A DNA stretch of 44,271 bases from Nonomuraea turcica (GCF_030718205.1 NZ_JAUZQF010000050.1:1-44271); one strand, 5' to 3'. Counted from the stretch's first letter, positions 32,958-41,955 are shown. Numbers and translations: made by a program. Notes: a model not told the origin generated them from the letters alone.

Positions 32958-33725
32958 TCAGGAGGGGTCGGCAGGGTAGCGGTAGCGCAAATTCCACTGG
33001 TAGGTGGGCATGACGTAAGTGGTGACCTTGACGGCCTGGTCGGCCGCGGTCCATCCGATGTGGAAGATCTCGTACACCCACTGATCTGGAATCATGCGCA
33101 GGAAACGCAGTTCGTCGGGTGTGGGCGGACGAACGCGGATGTTCTCCTCAAGCTCGGCCTGCGCATAGCCGAGTTCGGCAAGGCGACTGCTGATCCCGCC
33201 GATTCCCGGGTCAAGTTCGGCGATGGGAGTTCCCTCGGCGATCGAGCGCGGGATGTAGCTGGTGGCGATCTGGATGGGGATGTCTTCGGCTTTCATACGG
33301 CGTGCGCGGATGATGACGCTGTCGATGCCGGCCTCGACGCCGAGAACCTCAGCCACGTCCAGCGGAGGATGGCCCGGCCCGACCGTGTTGGCGGAGCTCA
33401 GCTCGTAGCCGAGCTGGGCGAGCTCACTGGCCAGGGAGCCACGCATGCCTCCGCGTTCGCGATGGGCGCGGCTGTGCCGTACGGCGGCATCGCGCAGGAT
33501 GGGCGGCAGTTTGTGGACGTAGGTCCCCACACCCATGTGCACGTAGACCAGTCCCTCGCGCTTCAAGACCCCCAGCGCCTTGTTCACCGTAGCCCTGTTG
33601 ACGTGGAGCTCTTCGGCGAGCTTGTCTTCGGTGGGCAGCAGGGAACCACGAGGGTAGACGCCTTCGTGGATGGCCTGACGGATCATATTCGCCACATCGC
33701 GGTAGTGGTCCCCGGGCGTCACCAT
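32958..33725 (-). CDS. GntR-family (HutC/UTRA) transcriptional regulator
   Basis: ATG at 33725 with AAGGTGAG upstream gives 255 aa. The winged helix-turn-helix lies at about 8-75 (YRDVANMIRQAIHEGVYPRG, LAEELHVNRATVNKALGVLKREGLV). The UTRA ligand-binding domain follows at about 95-245 (EDIPIQIATSYIP, EENIRVRPPTPDELRFLRM). A perfect operator half lies 15 bases before its start, and the inverted copy faces the queD operon. Autorepression and control of the 7-deazaguanine genes are therefore likely, with a pathway intermediate or product as inducer. Confidence 0.9.
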   Translation of the reverse strand: MVTPGDHYRDVANMIRQAIHEGVYPRGSLLPTEDKLAEELHVNRATVNKALGVLKREGLVYVHMGVGTYVHKLPPILRDAAVRHSRAHRERGGMRGSLASELAQLGYELSSANTVGPGHPPLDVAEVLGVEAGIDSVIIRARRMKAEDIPIQIATSYIPRSIAEGTPIAELDPGIGGISSRLAELGYAQAELEENIRVRPPTPDELRFLRMIPDQWVYEIFHIGWTAADQAVKVTTYVMPTYQWNLRYRYPADPS

Positions 33726-33739
33726 GTGCTCACCTTATC

Positions 33740-33809
33740 GGCAGTACGTACTACATACTCATTGACCGGCCCTCGCGGGTCCTCTATGAAGTATGTAGTA
33801 CGTACTGCC
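33740..33809. promoter_or_regulatory. Perfect 20-bp inverted operator pair of the GntR regulator
   Basis: GGCAGTACGTACTACATACT at 33740-33759 is repeated as its exact complement at 33790-33809 with a 30-base spacer. Each arm holds the 10-bp palindrome AGTACGTACT. The symmetric arrangement sits between the GntR gene and queD, so one copy serves each direction. Confidence 0.8.
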
Positions 33810-33939
33810 CAAAGAGTTAAGGAACGCAGCGGGATTCATCAGACCCTCACCACACGGTCACAAGCCGCGTCGCAGCATGAGCCGCCTCACCATGCCTATC
33901 CGGCGTGATACGGCCCGCAGCAGAAACGGAGAGAGCACG

Positions 33940-34389
33940 ATGACATCGCCACCCTCCCCGGCCGATGCTGGGCAATCGGCTGATCTGGCCCTGGGCCTCC
34001 ACGGCGTCCGCCTGACCATCGGCAAGGAGTTCACCTTCGAGGCGTCCCATCGGCTGCACAGGCTGCCCGACGGGCACAAATGCGCCCGCCCACATGGCCA
34101 CAGCTACCAGGTGACCGTGGAGCTCGCCGCCGACGAGTTGACCGGTCCAGGATTTGTCACCGACTTCGGCGACCTATCACCGTTCGGCACGTATCTCGAT
34201 GAGCATTTCGACCATCGCGACCTGAACGACGTTCTTGACGTCGAGCCGACCTCCGAGTTGCTGGCCCTCCACCTGGCCAGGTGGTTCCTGGACAACGTGC
34301 AGCCGATCATCGCCGGGCGGCTGGTCGCCGTCACTGTGAGCGAGACCCGAAAGACTTGGGCGCGCTGCACGATCGGAGACACACGATGA
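33940..34389 (+). CDS. queD: 6-carboxy-tetrahydropterin synthase (QueD)
   Basis: ATG at 33940 with GGAGAG upstream gives 149 aa; the first 20 residues are extra. Zinc ligands and catalytic residues are clear: H37 (FTFEASHRL), C48 (KCARPHGHSY), H52 and H54, plus TDFGDLS and HFDHRDLND. The enzyme converts 7,8-dihydroneopterin triphosphate to 6-carboxy-5,6,7,8-tetrahydropterin, the second step to 7-deazaguanines. It is the first gene of the divergent operon and overlaps queE (ATGA). Confidence 0.93.
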   Translation: MTSPPSPADAGQSADLALGLHGVRLTIGKEFTFEASHRLHRLPDGHKCARPHGHSYQVTVELAADELTGPGFVTDFGDLSPFGTYLDEHFDHRDLNDVLDVEPTSELLALHLARWFLDNVQPIIAGRLVAVTVSETRKTWARCTIGDTR

Positions 34390-35108
34390 TCTCCGCAACG
34401 GTGCACGCCCCGGCCCTCTCCGCCACGCTCCTGATAGCCGAGCATTTCGGCCCCACCCTGCAAGGCGAGGGCCCCAGCATCGGACAGCCCGCGCTGTTCA
34501 TCCGCCTGTCACGCTGCAACCTGTCATGCAGCTGGTGCGACACGCCGTACACGTGGGACACCTCGCGGTTCAACCTGAGGGAACACAGCCAGCGCGTCCC
34601 CATCGCCGAACTCGTGGCGTGGACGCTGGACCGTCCTGCGCCACTGATCGTCATCAGCGGCGGAGAACCGCTGCTGCAGCAACGCCACCTGCCCACGCTG
34701 GCCGAGCCGCTGCTGCACGCCGGCCGCCGCCTGGAGATCGAGACCAACGGCACCGTCACGCCCGATCCGGCGCTGCTGGTGGACGGGGTGCGCTTCAACG
34801 TCTCGCCCAAGCTGGGCAACGCGCACCTTCCGGCCGATCAGCGCATCATCCCCGATGCCCTGGAAGCGCTGTCCGCCAGCGGGCACGCGGTGTTCAAGTT
34901 CGTCGCCCGCGACGTGGCCGATTTGGACGAGATCGCGGAGCTCACCGAGCGGTTCGCGATGAAGCACGTGTGGGTGATGCCTGAAGGTGTCACCACCGAG
35001 CACGTGCTGGGCCGGGCCCGGATGCTCGCCGATGAGGCCATCGCCCGTGGCTGGTCGCTGTCGCTGCGCCTGCACGTCCTGCTGTGGGGCGACGAACGTG
35101 GCCGCTAA
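34386..35108 (+). CDS. queE: 7-carboxy-7-deazaguanine synthase (QueE)
   Basis: ATG at 34386 overlaps the queD stop; 240 aa. Radical SAM cluster Cys44-Cys48-Cys51 (CNLSCSWC) follows the diagnostic GPTLQGEGPSIGQPALFIRL. Further typical sequence includes VISGGEPLLQ, ETNGTV and NVSPKLGN. It rearranges carboxytetrahydropterin to 7-carboxy-7-deazaguanine (CDG) with SAM and a 4Fe-4S cluster. Confidence 0.94.
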   Translation: MISATVHAPALSATLLIAEHFGPTLQGEGPSIGQPALFIRLSRCNLSCSWCDTPYTWDTSRFNLREHSQRVPIAELVAWTLDRPAPLIVISGGEPLLQQRHLPTLAEPLLHAGRRLEIETNGTVTPDPALLVDGVRFNVSPKLGNAHLPADQRIIPDALEALSASGHAVFKFVARDVADLDEIAELTERFAMKHVWVMPEGVTTEHVLGRARMLADEAIARGWSLSLRLHVLLWGDERGR

Positions 35109-35217
35109 ACACCCTGCTCTCGCTCCCGCGACCTTTGCCCTTCCGGCAGCCCCCTGCGGCCGCTGACGAGCCACCGCTCCGTGTCTCCTGGCCCAGCCCC
35201 TGGAAGCGAGGAAGAAC

Positions 35218-35871
35218 ATGACCACGAACGCCGTGCGGTCCCCTGATACGGCGCATCCCAGCCGAGCCGTTTCACAGCCGATCGATGACGTACCGGGCTC
35301 GGCGGTAGACACGCCCCGCGTAACCGAGCTCTTCCGCGAACTGCTCATCGCTCTCGGAGAAGACCCGGACCGCGAGGGCCTGCGCAGTACGCCGGCCCGC
35401 GCCGCGGCCTTTTGGCGTAACTTCCTGTCGCCGGATCCCTCGGCGATAGCGACGCGCTTCACCGAGACCCACGCCAGTGACCAGCTGGTCGTGGTCGGAG
35501 GGTTGAACGTGTGGTCCGTGTGTGAGCACCACCTGTTGCCCATGCAGCTGGTCGCGCACGTTGGCTACCTCGCCGATGGCACCCTCCTCGGGCTGTCGAA
35601 GTTCGGCCGGATCGCGCAGCGCTGCGCTGGGCGCCTCCAGGTGCAGGAGCGCTTCACCCGCCAGCTCGCCGACGAGGTAGCCGCCGCCATCGAAAGCGAG
35701 GACGTGGCCGTCAGGGTGCACGGCGTGCACCTGTGCATGAGCATGCGCGGCGTCCGCATGGAGGGTGCCCGCACGTCCACCGTGCAGGTCGGCGGCCGGT
35801 TCAAGACCGATCCGCTGCTCTCCCAGCAGTTCCTCACCCTCACCACCGCCGGCCACCGGGGGACAGCGTGA
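35218..35871 (+). CDS. folE: GTP cyclohydrolase I (FolE)
   Basis: ATG at 35218 with GAGGAAG upstream; 217 aa. Zinc site Cys102/His105 (CEHHLLPM) and Cys173 (HLCMSMRGV) plus GLSKFGRIA and LQVQERFTRQLA are all conserved. It supplies dihydroneopterin triphosphate for QueD. Being in the cluster, it is likely a pathway-dedicated copy rather than the folate enzyme. The first ~30 residues are an unconserved extension. Confidence 0.94.
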   Translation: MTTNAVRSPDTAHPSRAVSQPIDDVPGSAVDTPRVTELFRELLIALGEDPDREGLRSTPARAAAFWRNFLSPDPSAIATRFTETHASDQLVVVGGLNVWSVCEHHLLPMQLVAHVGYLADGTLLGLSKFGRIAQRCAGRLQVQERFTRQLADEVAAAIESEDVAVRVHGVHLCMSMRGVRMEGARTSTVQVGGRFKTDPLLSQQFLTLTTAGHRGTA

Positions 35872-36007
35872 AGGCGATCAGCCCTCAGCAGCGAGGCCTT
35901 CCCGCACCTCCAGGGCCTGCACGTGCTGACGTTCGCGGGCGCCCGCGGACGCTGACGACCAACGCAGGTAAACGCCCCGAGGGTTTCTAGGAAGCGAGGC
36001 GACATTC

Positions 36008-36589
36008 ATGTCGGACGCATCACCCCCTCGTACCGCCACTTCCGAACCGCGGGCGGACGCGATCCTGCCGGCGACGGCGACTGGCAGCGACGGGCGAGGG
36101 GTTACGCACCTGACGTGGGATCGAGTGGAAGAGTTGGTCAGCCGGATCGCCGAGGCGGTCGGAGCGGACAGCGCTCCCCAGACCTTGGTAGCAGTCCTGC
36201 GCGGTGGTGCCATCCCGGCCGTCATGCTCGCCCACCAACTCCGGCTGCGGGATCTCCGGGCGGTCGAGGTAACCCACACTGCGGACGACAGCACCAACGC
36301 CGCGAAGACCGCGCAGCCAGTGGCCGTCAACCCGGCTTCGCTGGGCGACCTCGCCGGCCGGGACGTCCTGATCGTGGATGACGTCGCCGGCATGGGGCAC
36401 ACCCTCGCCGCCGCGGGGGGACTGGTCGCCGACGCAGGAGCCAGTCGGGTTCGGACCGCGGTGTGCGTGGTGAACGAGGACAACTGGGAGGGCCGTCTCC
36501 CGGCTGAGGCTGCCGTCACCTACATCGGCACGATCACCCACGGGTGGGTGGTCTTCCCCTGGGAGGGCAACGATGAGCACGAGCACTAA
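36008..36589 (+). CDS. Purine-type phosphoribosyltransferase
   Basis: ATG at 36008, 193 aa. The PRPP-binding motif VLIVDDVAGMGHT (120-132) and the AVLRGGAIPAVMLAHQL loop (62-78) place it with guanine/xanthine-type phosphoribosyltransferases. The terminal THGWVVFPWE is typical of the xanthine-guanine group. In toyocamycin-type pathways a phosphoribosyltransferase attaches ribose 5-phosphate to preQ0. The analogous acceptor here would be CDG or a derivative. The first 35 residues are disordered. It overlaps the following methyltransferase gene by 17 bases. Confidence 0.87.
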   Translation: MSDASPPRTATSEPRADAILPATATGSDGRGVTHLTWDRVEELVSRIAEAVGADSAPQTLVAVLRGGAIPAVMLAHQLRLRDLRAVEVTHTADDSTNAAKTAQPVAVNPASLGDLAGRDVLIVDDVAGMGHTLAAAGGLVADAGASRVRTAVCVVNEDNWEGRLPAEAAVTYIGTITHGWVVFPWEGNDEHEH

Positions 36590-37400
36590 TCAGCTTCCCG
36601 AGCAGTTCTGCACCCGGCCCGGGACCCCCATGATCGGCTCGTACAGCACCAACCAGATGGATGACTTCTACGCGGCGCTGCAGCGCGGGGAGGCCAAGGT
36701 ATCGGGGCTGATGAACATGATGCAGCACCTCATCGTCGCCGAGCGGTGCGCGCCGGGCGCGAAGGTGCTGGACGTGTGCTGCGGCCGCGGGCTGGCGCTG
36801 CCGCTGCTGTACCGGTACGCGCCGGACATCGAGCAGTACGTCGGGCTGGACGTCAGCCCCGGCAACCTGAGCGAGGCCCGAGAACGGATCGCGTTCTTGC
36901 TCAAGACGTACGGAGGGCTCTTCCCGGTGGAGCTCATCGAGTGCGATGTGGCCGAGCCCTGGCCGGAGCTGCCCGCCTTCGACGTGGCGCTGTACACCTC
37001 GGCGCTGGAGCATCTGCCCTTCGAACTCGGTGCGCGCAGCCTGCGCAGCACAGCCCAGGCGCTCGCGCCCGGCGGGGCGCTGTTCCTGTCCACGCCGCAG
37101 GCGTTCGGCCCCCCGCCGAGGCCTCTGCGGTACCGCGTCCACGTCTACGAGTGGTCGAGGAAGGAGGTGGAGCAGGTCGTCGGCGAGGCGGGCCTAGTCG
37201 TGGAGGACGTCATGGGCCTGCTGCCGCCCGAGCCGGACGCGGTGGCCGGCGAGCTCGCCGAACGGTACGGGCAGGGTGCGGCCGACTGGTACCACGACCT
37301 TGCCACGCGCGTCCCTGCGGCGTTGCTGGACACGGTCTCGGCGGTGTCAGTGCCGAAGACGGCGACCGAGCTTCTGTACGTGTGCCGGAGGCCCGCGTGA
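36573..37400 (+). CDS. Class I SAM-dependent methyltransferase
   Basis: ATG at 36573 gives 275 aa. Motif I VLDVCCGRG (65-73), an acidic residue at the end of strand two (YVGLDVSP) and ALYTSALEHLPFELG describe a Methyltransf_11/25-type enzyme. It probably methylates a nitrogen or oxygen of the pathway intermediate; the substrate is not predictable. The stop overlaps the next GTG start. Confidence 0.88.
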   Translation: MSTSTNQLPEQFCTRPGTPMIGSYSTNQMDDFYAALQRGEAKVSGLMNMMQHLIVAERCAPGAKVLDVCCGRGLALPLLYRYAPDIEQYVGLDVSPGNLSEARERIAFLLKTYGGLFPVELIECDVAEPWPELPAFDVALYTSALEHLPFELGARSLRSTAQALAPGGALFLSTPQAFGPPPRPLRYRVHVYEWSRKEVEQVVGEAGLVVEDVMGLLPPEPDAVAGELAERYGQGAADWYHDLATRVPAALLDTVSAVSVPKTATELLYVCRRPA

Positions 37401-38113
37401 GTGCCGCCGCTGTCTCCGCGCCGCGCCGTGAGTCCGCCCCTGCCCGGCCGCTGTGGGTGACCATCGAGGGCATCAACGGCGTCGGAAAAACCACTGCAGC
37501 GCGAGCGGTCGCCGCCTGTCTCAATGAGCGGTGCCTGCTGCTGGACGAAGTCACCGACCAGGCTGGCGACACTCTGACCGGACGCGTGATCTCCGCGCTG
37601 GCCACGGAGGACGACGTGTGTCTGCGCACCGGGCATCCGGTCGCGGAGACGTTGGCCCTGCTCGCGCTGAAGATCCGCGAGGCCGAGCGTCTCGCCAGCC
37701 TTTCGACCGTGCCCGAGGTGGTCATCGAGGACCGCGGCGTCGACACCGTCGCCGTCTATCAGGCCGCGATCCTCTGCGAGCACGTGCCGGAAGCGGATCC
37801 TGCGTACGTCGCAGGGCACGTGCTCTCGACGATGTCGCGGTGGCGGCCCCGGCCTGACGCCACCGTCCTGCTGACCGGCGACCTGGAGGTGTGCACGCGC
37901 CGTTTCGCCGACCGGATCGGACGGACGCTGGCGCTACGGGACGTGCGCGTGATCGAGCAGGCCGACGCCCTCTACGCCGGGTTGGCCGCCGCTGAGCCCG
38001 ACCGATACACCGTGATCGACACCGCCGGGCGGCCCGCTGAGGCGGTCGCCGACGCGGTGGGCGCGGTCGTGCGGGACCTCGTGAAGCAGCGGGAGGCTGA
38101 CCGTGCTGCGTGA
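37397..38113 (+). CDS. Thymidylate-kinase-like P-loop kinase, copy 1
   Basis: GTG at 37397 overlaps the methyltransferase stop (GTGA); 238 aa. P-loop GINGVGKTT at 25-33 and EDRGVDTVAVYQA at 111-123 match the dTMP kinase family, whose DR(Y/H) motif is DRG here. A basic lid region follows (CTRRFADRIGRTLALR). It likely phosphorylates a nucleoside monophosphate or a nucleoside-like intermediate. It is paralogous to the kinase at 40336. Overlaps the radical SAM gene by 11 bases. Confidence 0.85.
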   Translation: MSAAAVSAPRRESAPARPLWVTIEGINGVGKTTAARAVAACLNERCLLLDEVTDQAGDTLTGRVISALATEDDVCLRTGHPVAETLALLALKIREAERLASLSTVPEVVIEDRGVDTVAVYQAAILCEHVPEADPAYVAGHVLSTMSRWRPRPDATVLLTGDLEVCTRRFADRIGRTLALRDVRVIEQADALYAGLAAAEPDRYTVIDTAGRPAEAVADAVGAVVRDLVKQREADRAA

Positions 38114-39140
38114 TGCGACCCTGCTCTGGGGCCTGCGCTCGCCCTGCGGGTTCGCCTGCCCCCACTGCTACTTCGGCACGATCGAGGAGCACCAACAGGT
38201 CCCGCCCACCGAGGTCGGTGTCCTGTCGCATCTGTCCCGCACCGACCTGCCGCCTCGGGCGCTCAAGGCGTTCGCGCGGACCCTGGCCGGCTCGCCGATC
38301 GGGCGGGTTGTCATCGCCGGCGGCGAACCGCTGGACTGGCCCCCCACGCTGGAGGTGATCGAACTCATCAAGGAGGCCGGCTGTCAGGTCGTGATCGCCA
38401 CCAACGGGATCCCACTCACTCGCCCGCCGGTGGCCGAACGGCTGATCGCGCTCTGCGTCGACGGCGTTTCGGTCTCCCTGGACAGCGCGGACGCGCAGAC
38501 CAACGACCGGCTGCGCCCGTCGCGGTCGGGCCGCTTCGGCTACGTGGATGTTCTGGCCGGTATCCGCGCCCTGCTGGACGCCCGGGGCGACCGGCACGCG
38601 CCGCGGGTCGGGATCTACACCGTGGTGATGCGGGAACGCCCGCACGAGATCACCGACATGGCCCGTCTGGCCGACGAGCTCGGCGTGGACTACTACGTCC
38701 CCCAGCCGATCTCCCTGGCGCCCGACCACAAGCTTTTCGAGGAGCTGACCCACCGCCGCGAAGACGCGCCCGCCGTGGCCGAGCAGCTCGGCCGCCTCTA
38801 CGACGAGCCGGGAAGGCTGGCGCTTCCGGACCCCTCCTACGCACGGCGCTTTGTCTCCGCGATCTCTACCCAGGAGAGCGGGCATGTGCCCGACTGCTTC
38901 GGCGGCGCCCGCCTGTTCTTCATCCAGCCCGACGGCTCGGTCTGGGACTGCCCGTCCGACCGCCGGATCGCCGCCACCCCACCCGAGCGGCGGCGCACCA
39001 TCCGAGACAGCGACGCGCGCACACTGTTCGCCACGAGGCCCGCGTGCACGAACTGCTCGCTGTTCAGCCGAGACTGCGTGAACATGTGGCCGCTCGTGCT
39101 GGACATGCCGCGGCTGCTGAACCCGGAGGCCGTCCAATGA
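38103..39140 (+). CDS. Radical SAM enzyme with SPASM-like C-terminus
   Basis: GTG at 38103; 345 aa. The 4Fe-4S motif is C15-x3-C19-x2-C22 (CGFACPHC), followed by VVIAGGEPLDWPP and SVSLDSAD. The C-terminal region has further Cys (DCFGGARLFFIQPDGSVWDC, then CTNCSLFSRDC) consistent with a SPASM/twitch domain holding an auxiliary cluster. Such enzymes oxidise or rearrange sugars, peptides or nucleosides. Its place between a kinase and an aminotransferase suggests work on a sugar or nucleoside intermediate. Confidence 0.88.
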   Translation: MLRDATLLWGLRSPCGFACPHCYFGTIEEHQQVPPTEVGVLSHLSRTDLPPRALKAFARTLAGSPIGRVVIAGGEPLDWPPTLEVIELIKEAGCQVVIATNGIPLTRPPVAERLIALCVDGVSVSLDSADAQTNDRLRPSRSGRFGYVDVLAGIRALLDARGDRHAPRVGIYTVVMRERPHEITDMARLADELGVDYYVPQPISLAPDHKLFEELTHRREDAPAVAEQLGRLYDEPGRLALPDPSYARRFVSAISTQESGHVPDCFGGARLFFIQPDGSVWDCPSDRRIAATPPERRRTIRDSDARTLFATRPACTNCSLFSRDCVNMWPLVLDMPRLLNPEAVQ

Positions 39141-40321
39141 CGCTCCCTCCGGTCCCCGGCGGCGCACAGCTGCTCGCAGATCAGCTCGCCGTCGTGCTCG
39201 GGCAGATGCCCGACCCGAGCGGCGGTCCGGCCGCCGGGCAGCTGGAGCGCGACCTGGCCGAGGCGTTCGGCGTCCCGCACGCCGTCGCGGTCGCCTCCGG
39301 CACCGCGGCCCTACACGCCGCGCTGTCCGCCTGCGGCATCGGCCCCGGCAACGAAGTCCTCGTGCCGGCGCTGACCGTCGTTATGACCGTGGCACCCCTG
39401 GGCGCCCTCGGGGCAACGCCAGTGTTCGTCGATAGCGACCCGGCCACCCTGGACCTGGACTACGGCGACGCGGCCCGCAAGGTCACCTCGCGGACTCGGG
39501 CGATCATCCCAGTGCACCTGTGGGGCCGGATGGGTGACCCGGCGGCCCTGGCGGCGTTCGCATCCGAGCACGGGCTCGCCATCGTCGAGGACGCCGCGCA
39601 GGCCGTCGGCACCGCCCGCGACGGGCAGCGGGCCGGCATGGTCGGCACCGTCGGCTGCTTCAGCATGAAGGACGGCAAGATCCTGTGGAGCGGCGAGGGC
39701 GGCTTCCTGCTCACCGCCCGCCGCGACGTGGCAGAGCACGCGACCGCGTTCCGCAGCCACTGGCAGCCGGCTCCTCCGGGCGACGCTCCGCTGAGCCGCC
39801 TGGCAACCAACTCCCGCCTCGCTGCCCCCCTCGCCGCGATCGCCCTGGCCAACCTCCGCCGCCTCGCAACCCTGGTGGAACTACGCCGCACACAAACCCG
39901 CCACCTGCTGCACGCCCTGGAGCGGGCACCCGGCCTGACCGCTCTCGCACCAGCTGTGCGCGAGGAGTGGAACGGCTTCGCCCCGCTCCTTCACATCGAC
40001 CTGCCGAACCCCCGAGCGTTCGCCGAACACCTCGCGCAGCAGGGAGTGCCAAACTCCACCGGCAGCTTCCGGCTCGTGCCCTGCGACACCCGGCCCATGT
40101 TCACCGACTCCGGCCAGCCGTGCCGCGGCGCCGCCCAGATCCTCGACCACATGCTCGCTGTCACCCTCACCGAACGCGACACCGAGACCACACTCGACCG
40201 CTACGCCGCCGTCATCACCAAAGAGGCCACCGCATGGGCCACGCGACCGGCAACCCGGAACTCCACACCGACGCCCCTGACCGGGACGACCCTTCCGGCG
40301 GCACCCTGTCCTCGCCCCTGA
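39137..40321 (+). CDS. DegT/DnrJ/EryC1/StrS PLP aminotransferase
   Basis: ATG at 39137 overlaps the radical SAM stop; 394 aa. Fold type I features: AVASGTAALHAALSA, PALTVVMTVAPLGALGATPVFVD, IVEDAAQAVGT, and the PLP lysine K181 with GEGG after it (CFSMKDGKILWSGEGG). Family members aminate keto-sugars in secondary metabolism. The rSAM/DegT pair recalls pathways where a radical oxidation makes the keto group that is then aminated. The C-terminal 40 residues are Thr/Pro-rich. Confidence 0.9.
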   Translation: MTLPPVPGGAQLLADQLAVVLGQMPDPSGGPAAGQLERDLAEAFGVPHAVAVASGTAALHAALSACGIGPGNEVLVPALTVVMTVAPLGALGATPVFVDSDPATLDLDYGDAARKVTSRTRAIIPVHLWGRMGDPAALAAFASEHGLAIVEDAAQAVGTARDGQRAGMVGTVGCFSMKDGKILWSGEGGFLLTARRDVAEHATAFRSHWQPAPPGDAPLSRLATNSRLAAPLAAIALANLRRLATLVELRRTQTRHLLHALERAPGLTALAPAVREEWNGFAPLLHIDLPNPRAFAEHLAQQGVPNSTGSFRLVPCDTRPMFTDSGQPCRGAAQILDHMLAVTLTERDTETTLDRYAAVITKEATAWATRPATRNSTPTPLTGTTLPAAPCPRP

Positions 40322-40335
40322 ACGGATCCTGCCGC

Positions 40336-41109
40336 ATGACCATCACACCGGTACACCATCACTGCACCCGCGGCCCGCTGATCTCCATCGAAGGCATCAC
40401 CGGAGTCGGCAAGACGTATCTGACCAACCGCGCCGTCGAAGAAGCCTTCGACGGCAAGCCGCTGAGGCTCGACGGGTTCTCCCAGCGGGCGAGCGGGCGC
40501 CCGGGACTGGGCGAAGCCCTGCTCCGCTGCCTGCGCGAGGCCAGCGCAGGGGACCCGTTCCTGCGCGCGGGCAATCCCTTAGCCGAGGCTGTCTTCCTGC
40601 TGGCTATCAAGCGGTATGACTTGGACACCGTCATTCCCGAGCTGTCCAGCGGGCGCGCCGTCGTCGAGGGCCGCGGCGTCGATTCCACGGCAGTGTGCCA
40701 GGCTCTGCAGCTGCGCCCCGACGACCCGGATACCGCCCTTGAAACGGCAACCGCTCTGCTGGAGTTCGCGTCCTCCTACCGGCCGCTCCCCGACCTCACG
40801 ATCCTCGTCACCGACGACGCCTGCGAGGCCATCGTGCGCGCGCAACGGCGTGACCGGTGCGTGTTCACGACCGAGCAGGCCACGTTCATGCGTGAGGCAT
40901 GCGCGCTCTTCGAGCGACTGGCCGCCACCGATCCGGCACGCTACCGGGTCGTGGACCGGCGCAGCGTCGGCGAGCACGAGGCGGCCGAGCTGATCCGGGC
41001 ATGGATCCACGGTGCCGGGACCGACCTGGGCTGCTTGCGCGAGCCGTGGCAGGGCCCGGGAGCCCGGTGCATGTGCTGCGGCCGCCGCGGGGAATCGGCG
41101 CAGGCATGA
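40336..41109 (+). CDS. Thymidylate-kinase-like P-loop kinase, copy 2
   Basis: ATG at 40336 gives 257 aa; an ATG at 40234 is possible but would overlap the aminotransferase by 88 bases. P-loop GITGVGKTY at 20-28 and VVEGRGVDSTAVCQA at 109-123 align with copy 1, as does NPLAEAVFLLAIKR with PVAETLALLALKI. The C-terminus has an extra Cys-rich tail (CMCCGRRG), which copy 1 lacks. Probably a second nucleotide or nucleoside kinase with altered specificity; the Asp of DRG is Gly here. Overlaps the HAD gene (ATGA). Confidence 0.85.
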   Translation: MTITPVHHHCTRGPLISIEGITGVGKTYLTNRAVEEAFDGKPLRLDGFSQRASGRPGLGEALLRCLREASAGDPFLRAGNPLAEAVFLLAIKRYDLDTVIPELSSGRAVVEGRGVDSTAVCQALQLRPDDPDTALETATALLEFASSYRPLPDLTILVTDDACEAIVRAQRRDRCVFTTEQATFMREACALFERLAATDPARYRVVDRRSVGEHEAAELIRAWIHGAGTDLGCLREPWQGPGARCMCCGRRGESAQA

Positions 41110-41924
41110 ACGAGGCGGCCCGCCCCTCGGCCTGCCCGGGACCGGCTTCAGCGAGGTGCTGCGCGCCCGTGATCCCCGACGGCATCGGGGCCCTGGTCCT
41201 CGACTTCGACGGAACCCTCGCCGACACGAGGTCCAGCCACGAGCAGGCACTGCGAGTGGCACTGCAGCCGCACGGCGTCGACCTGGACCACGACTGGTAT
41301 GGCCGACACGTCGGCCTGTCCATCCACGACCTGCTGGCCGCGCTACCGGGCGGCCGGTCGCTGCCCCACGACGAGATCATCCGACACAGCCGCACTCACC
41401 TGCTGGCTACCCTGCACAGGATCTCCCCCGTCGGGTGCGTCGTCTCGCTGCTGCGCGCCGCACGCCGTGATGGACTGCCCTGCGCCGTGGCATCGGGCGC
41501 CAGCCGACTTCTCGTCGATCCAGGGATCGACGCTATGGGCCTGAGGCGGGAGTTCGCAGCCGTCGTCGCGCGAGAAGACGTCACGCACGGCAAGCCGGCC
41601 CCCGACCTGTACCTCGAGGCTGCCCGACGCCTCGACGTCCCGCCGGACCGCTGCCTCGCCGTCGACGACGCTCCCGACGGCGTCACCGCCGCCCGCGCGG
41701 CCGGCATGCATGTGCTCAAGGTGGTCGACGGTCACCTCGCGCCCACCGACGAAAGCACTGACGGAGCCGCAAGCCGCGTCGTTTCAGGCGCCGGGGCGCC
41801 GATGCCGCGCGGGACGCTGCGGCGTGGCGGGCTCAGGCCAGGTTCCGCCCGCGAGACGGCGGCCGCGCCGCATGACGCTGCGCCGGACACCTCGGCGCCA
41901 CGATCAGCAGATTCCGACAGATGA
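41106..41924 (+). CDS. HAD-superfamily phosphatase
   Basis: ATG at 41106 overlaps the kinase stop; 272 aa. HAD motifs: I DFDGTLAD (D33, D35), II AVASGAS, III HGKPAPDLYLEA, IV AVDDAPDGVTAA. A beta-phosphoglucomutase-type cap lies between motifs I and II. It would dephosphorylate a nucleotide or sugar-phosphate intermediate. The last ~60 residues are Pro/Ala/Arg-rich and disordered. Confidence 0.9.
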   Translation: MNEAARPSACPGPASARCCAPVIPDGIGALVLDFDGTLADTRSSHEQALRVALQPHGVDLDHDWYGRHVGLSIHDLLAALPGGRSLPHDEIIRHSRTHLLATLHRISPVGCVVSLLRAARRDGLPCAVASGASRLLVDPGIDAMGLRREFAAVVAREDVTHGKPAPDLYLEAARRLDVPPDRCLAVDDAPDGVTAARAAGMHVLKVVDGHLAPTDESTDGAASRVVSGAGAPMPRGTLRRGGLRPGSARETAAAPHDAAPDTSAPRSADSDR

Positions 41925-41955
41925 CGGCGTGAGGCCGTCGCACCAGGAGAGCATG

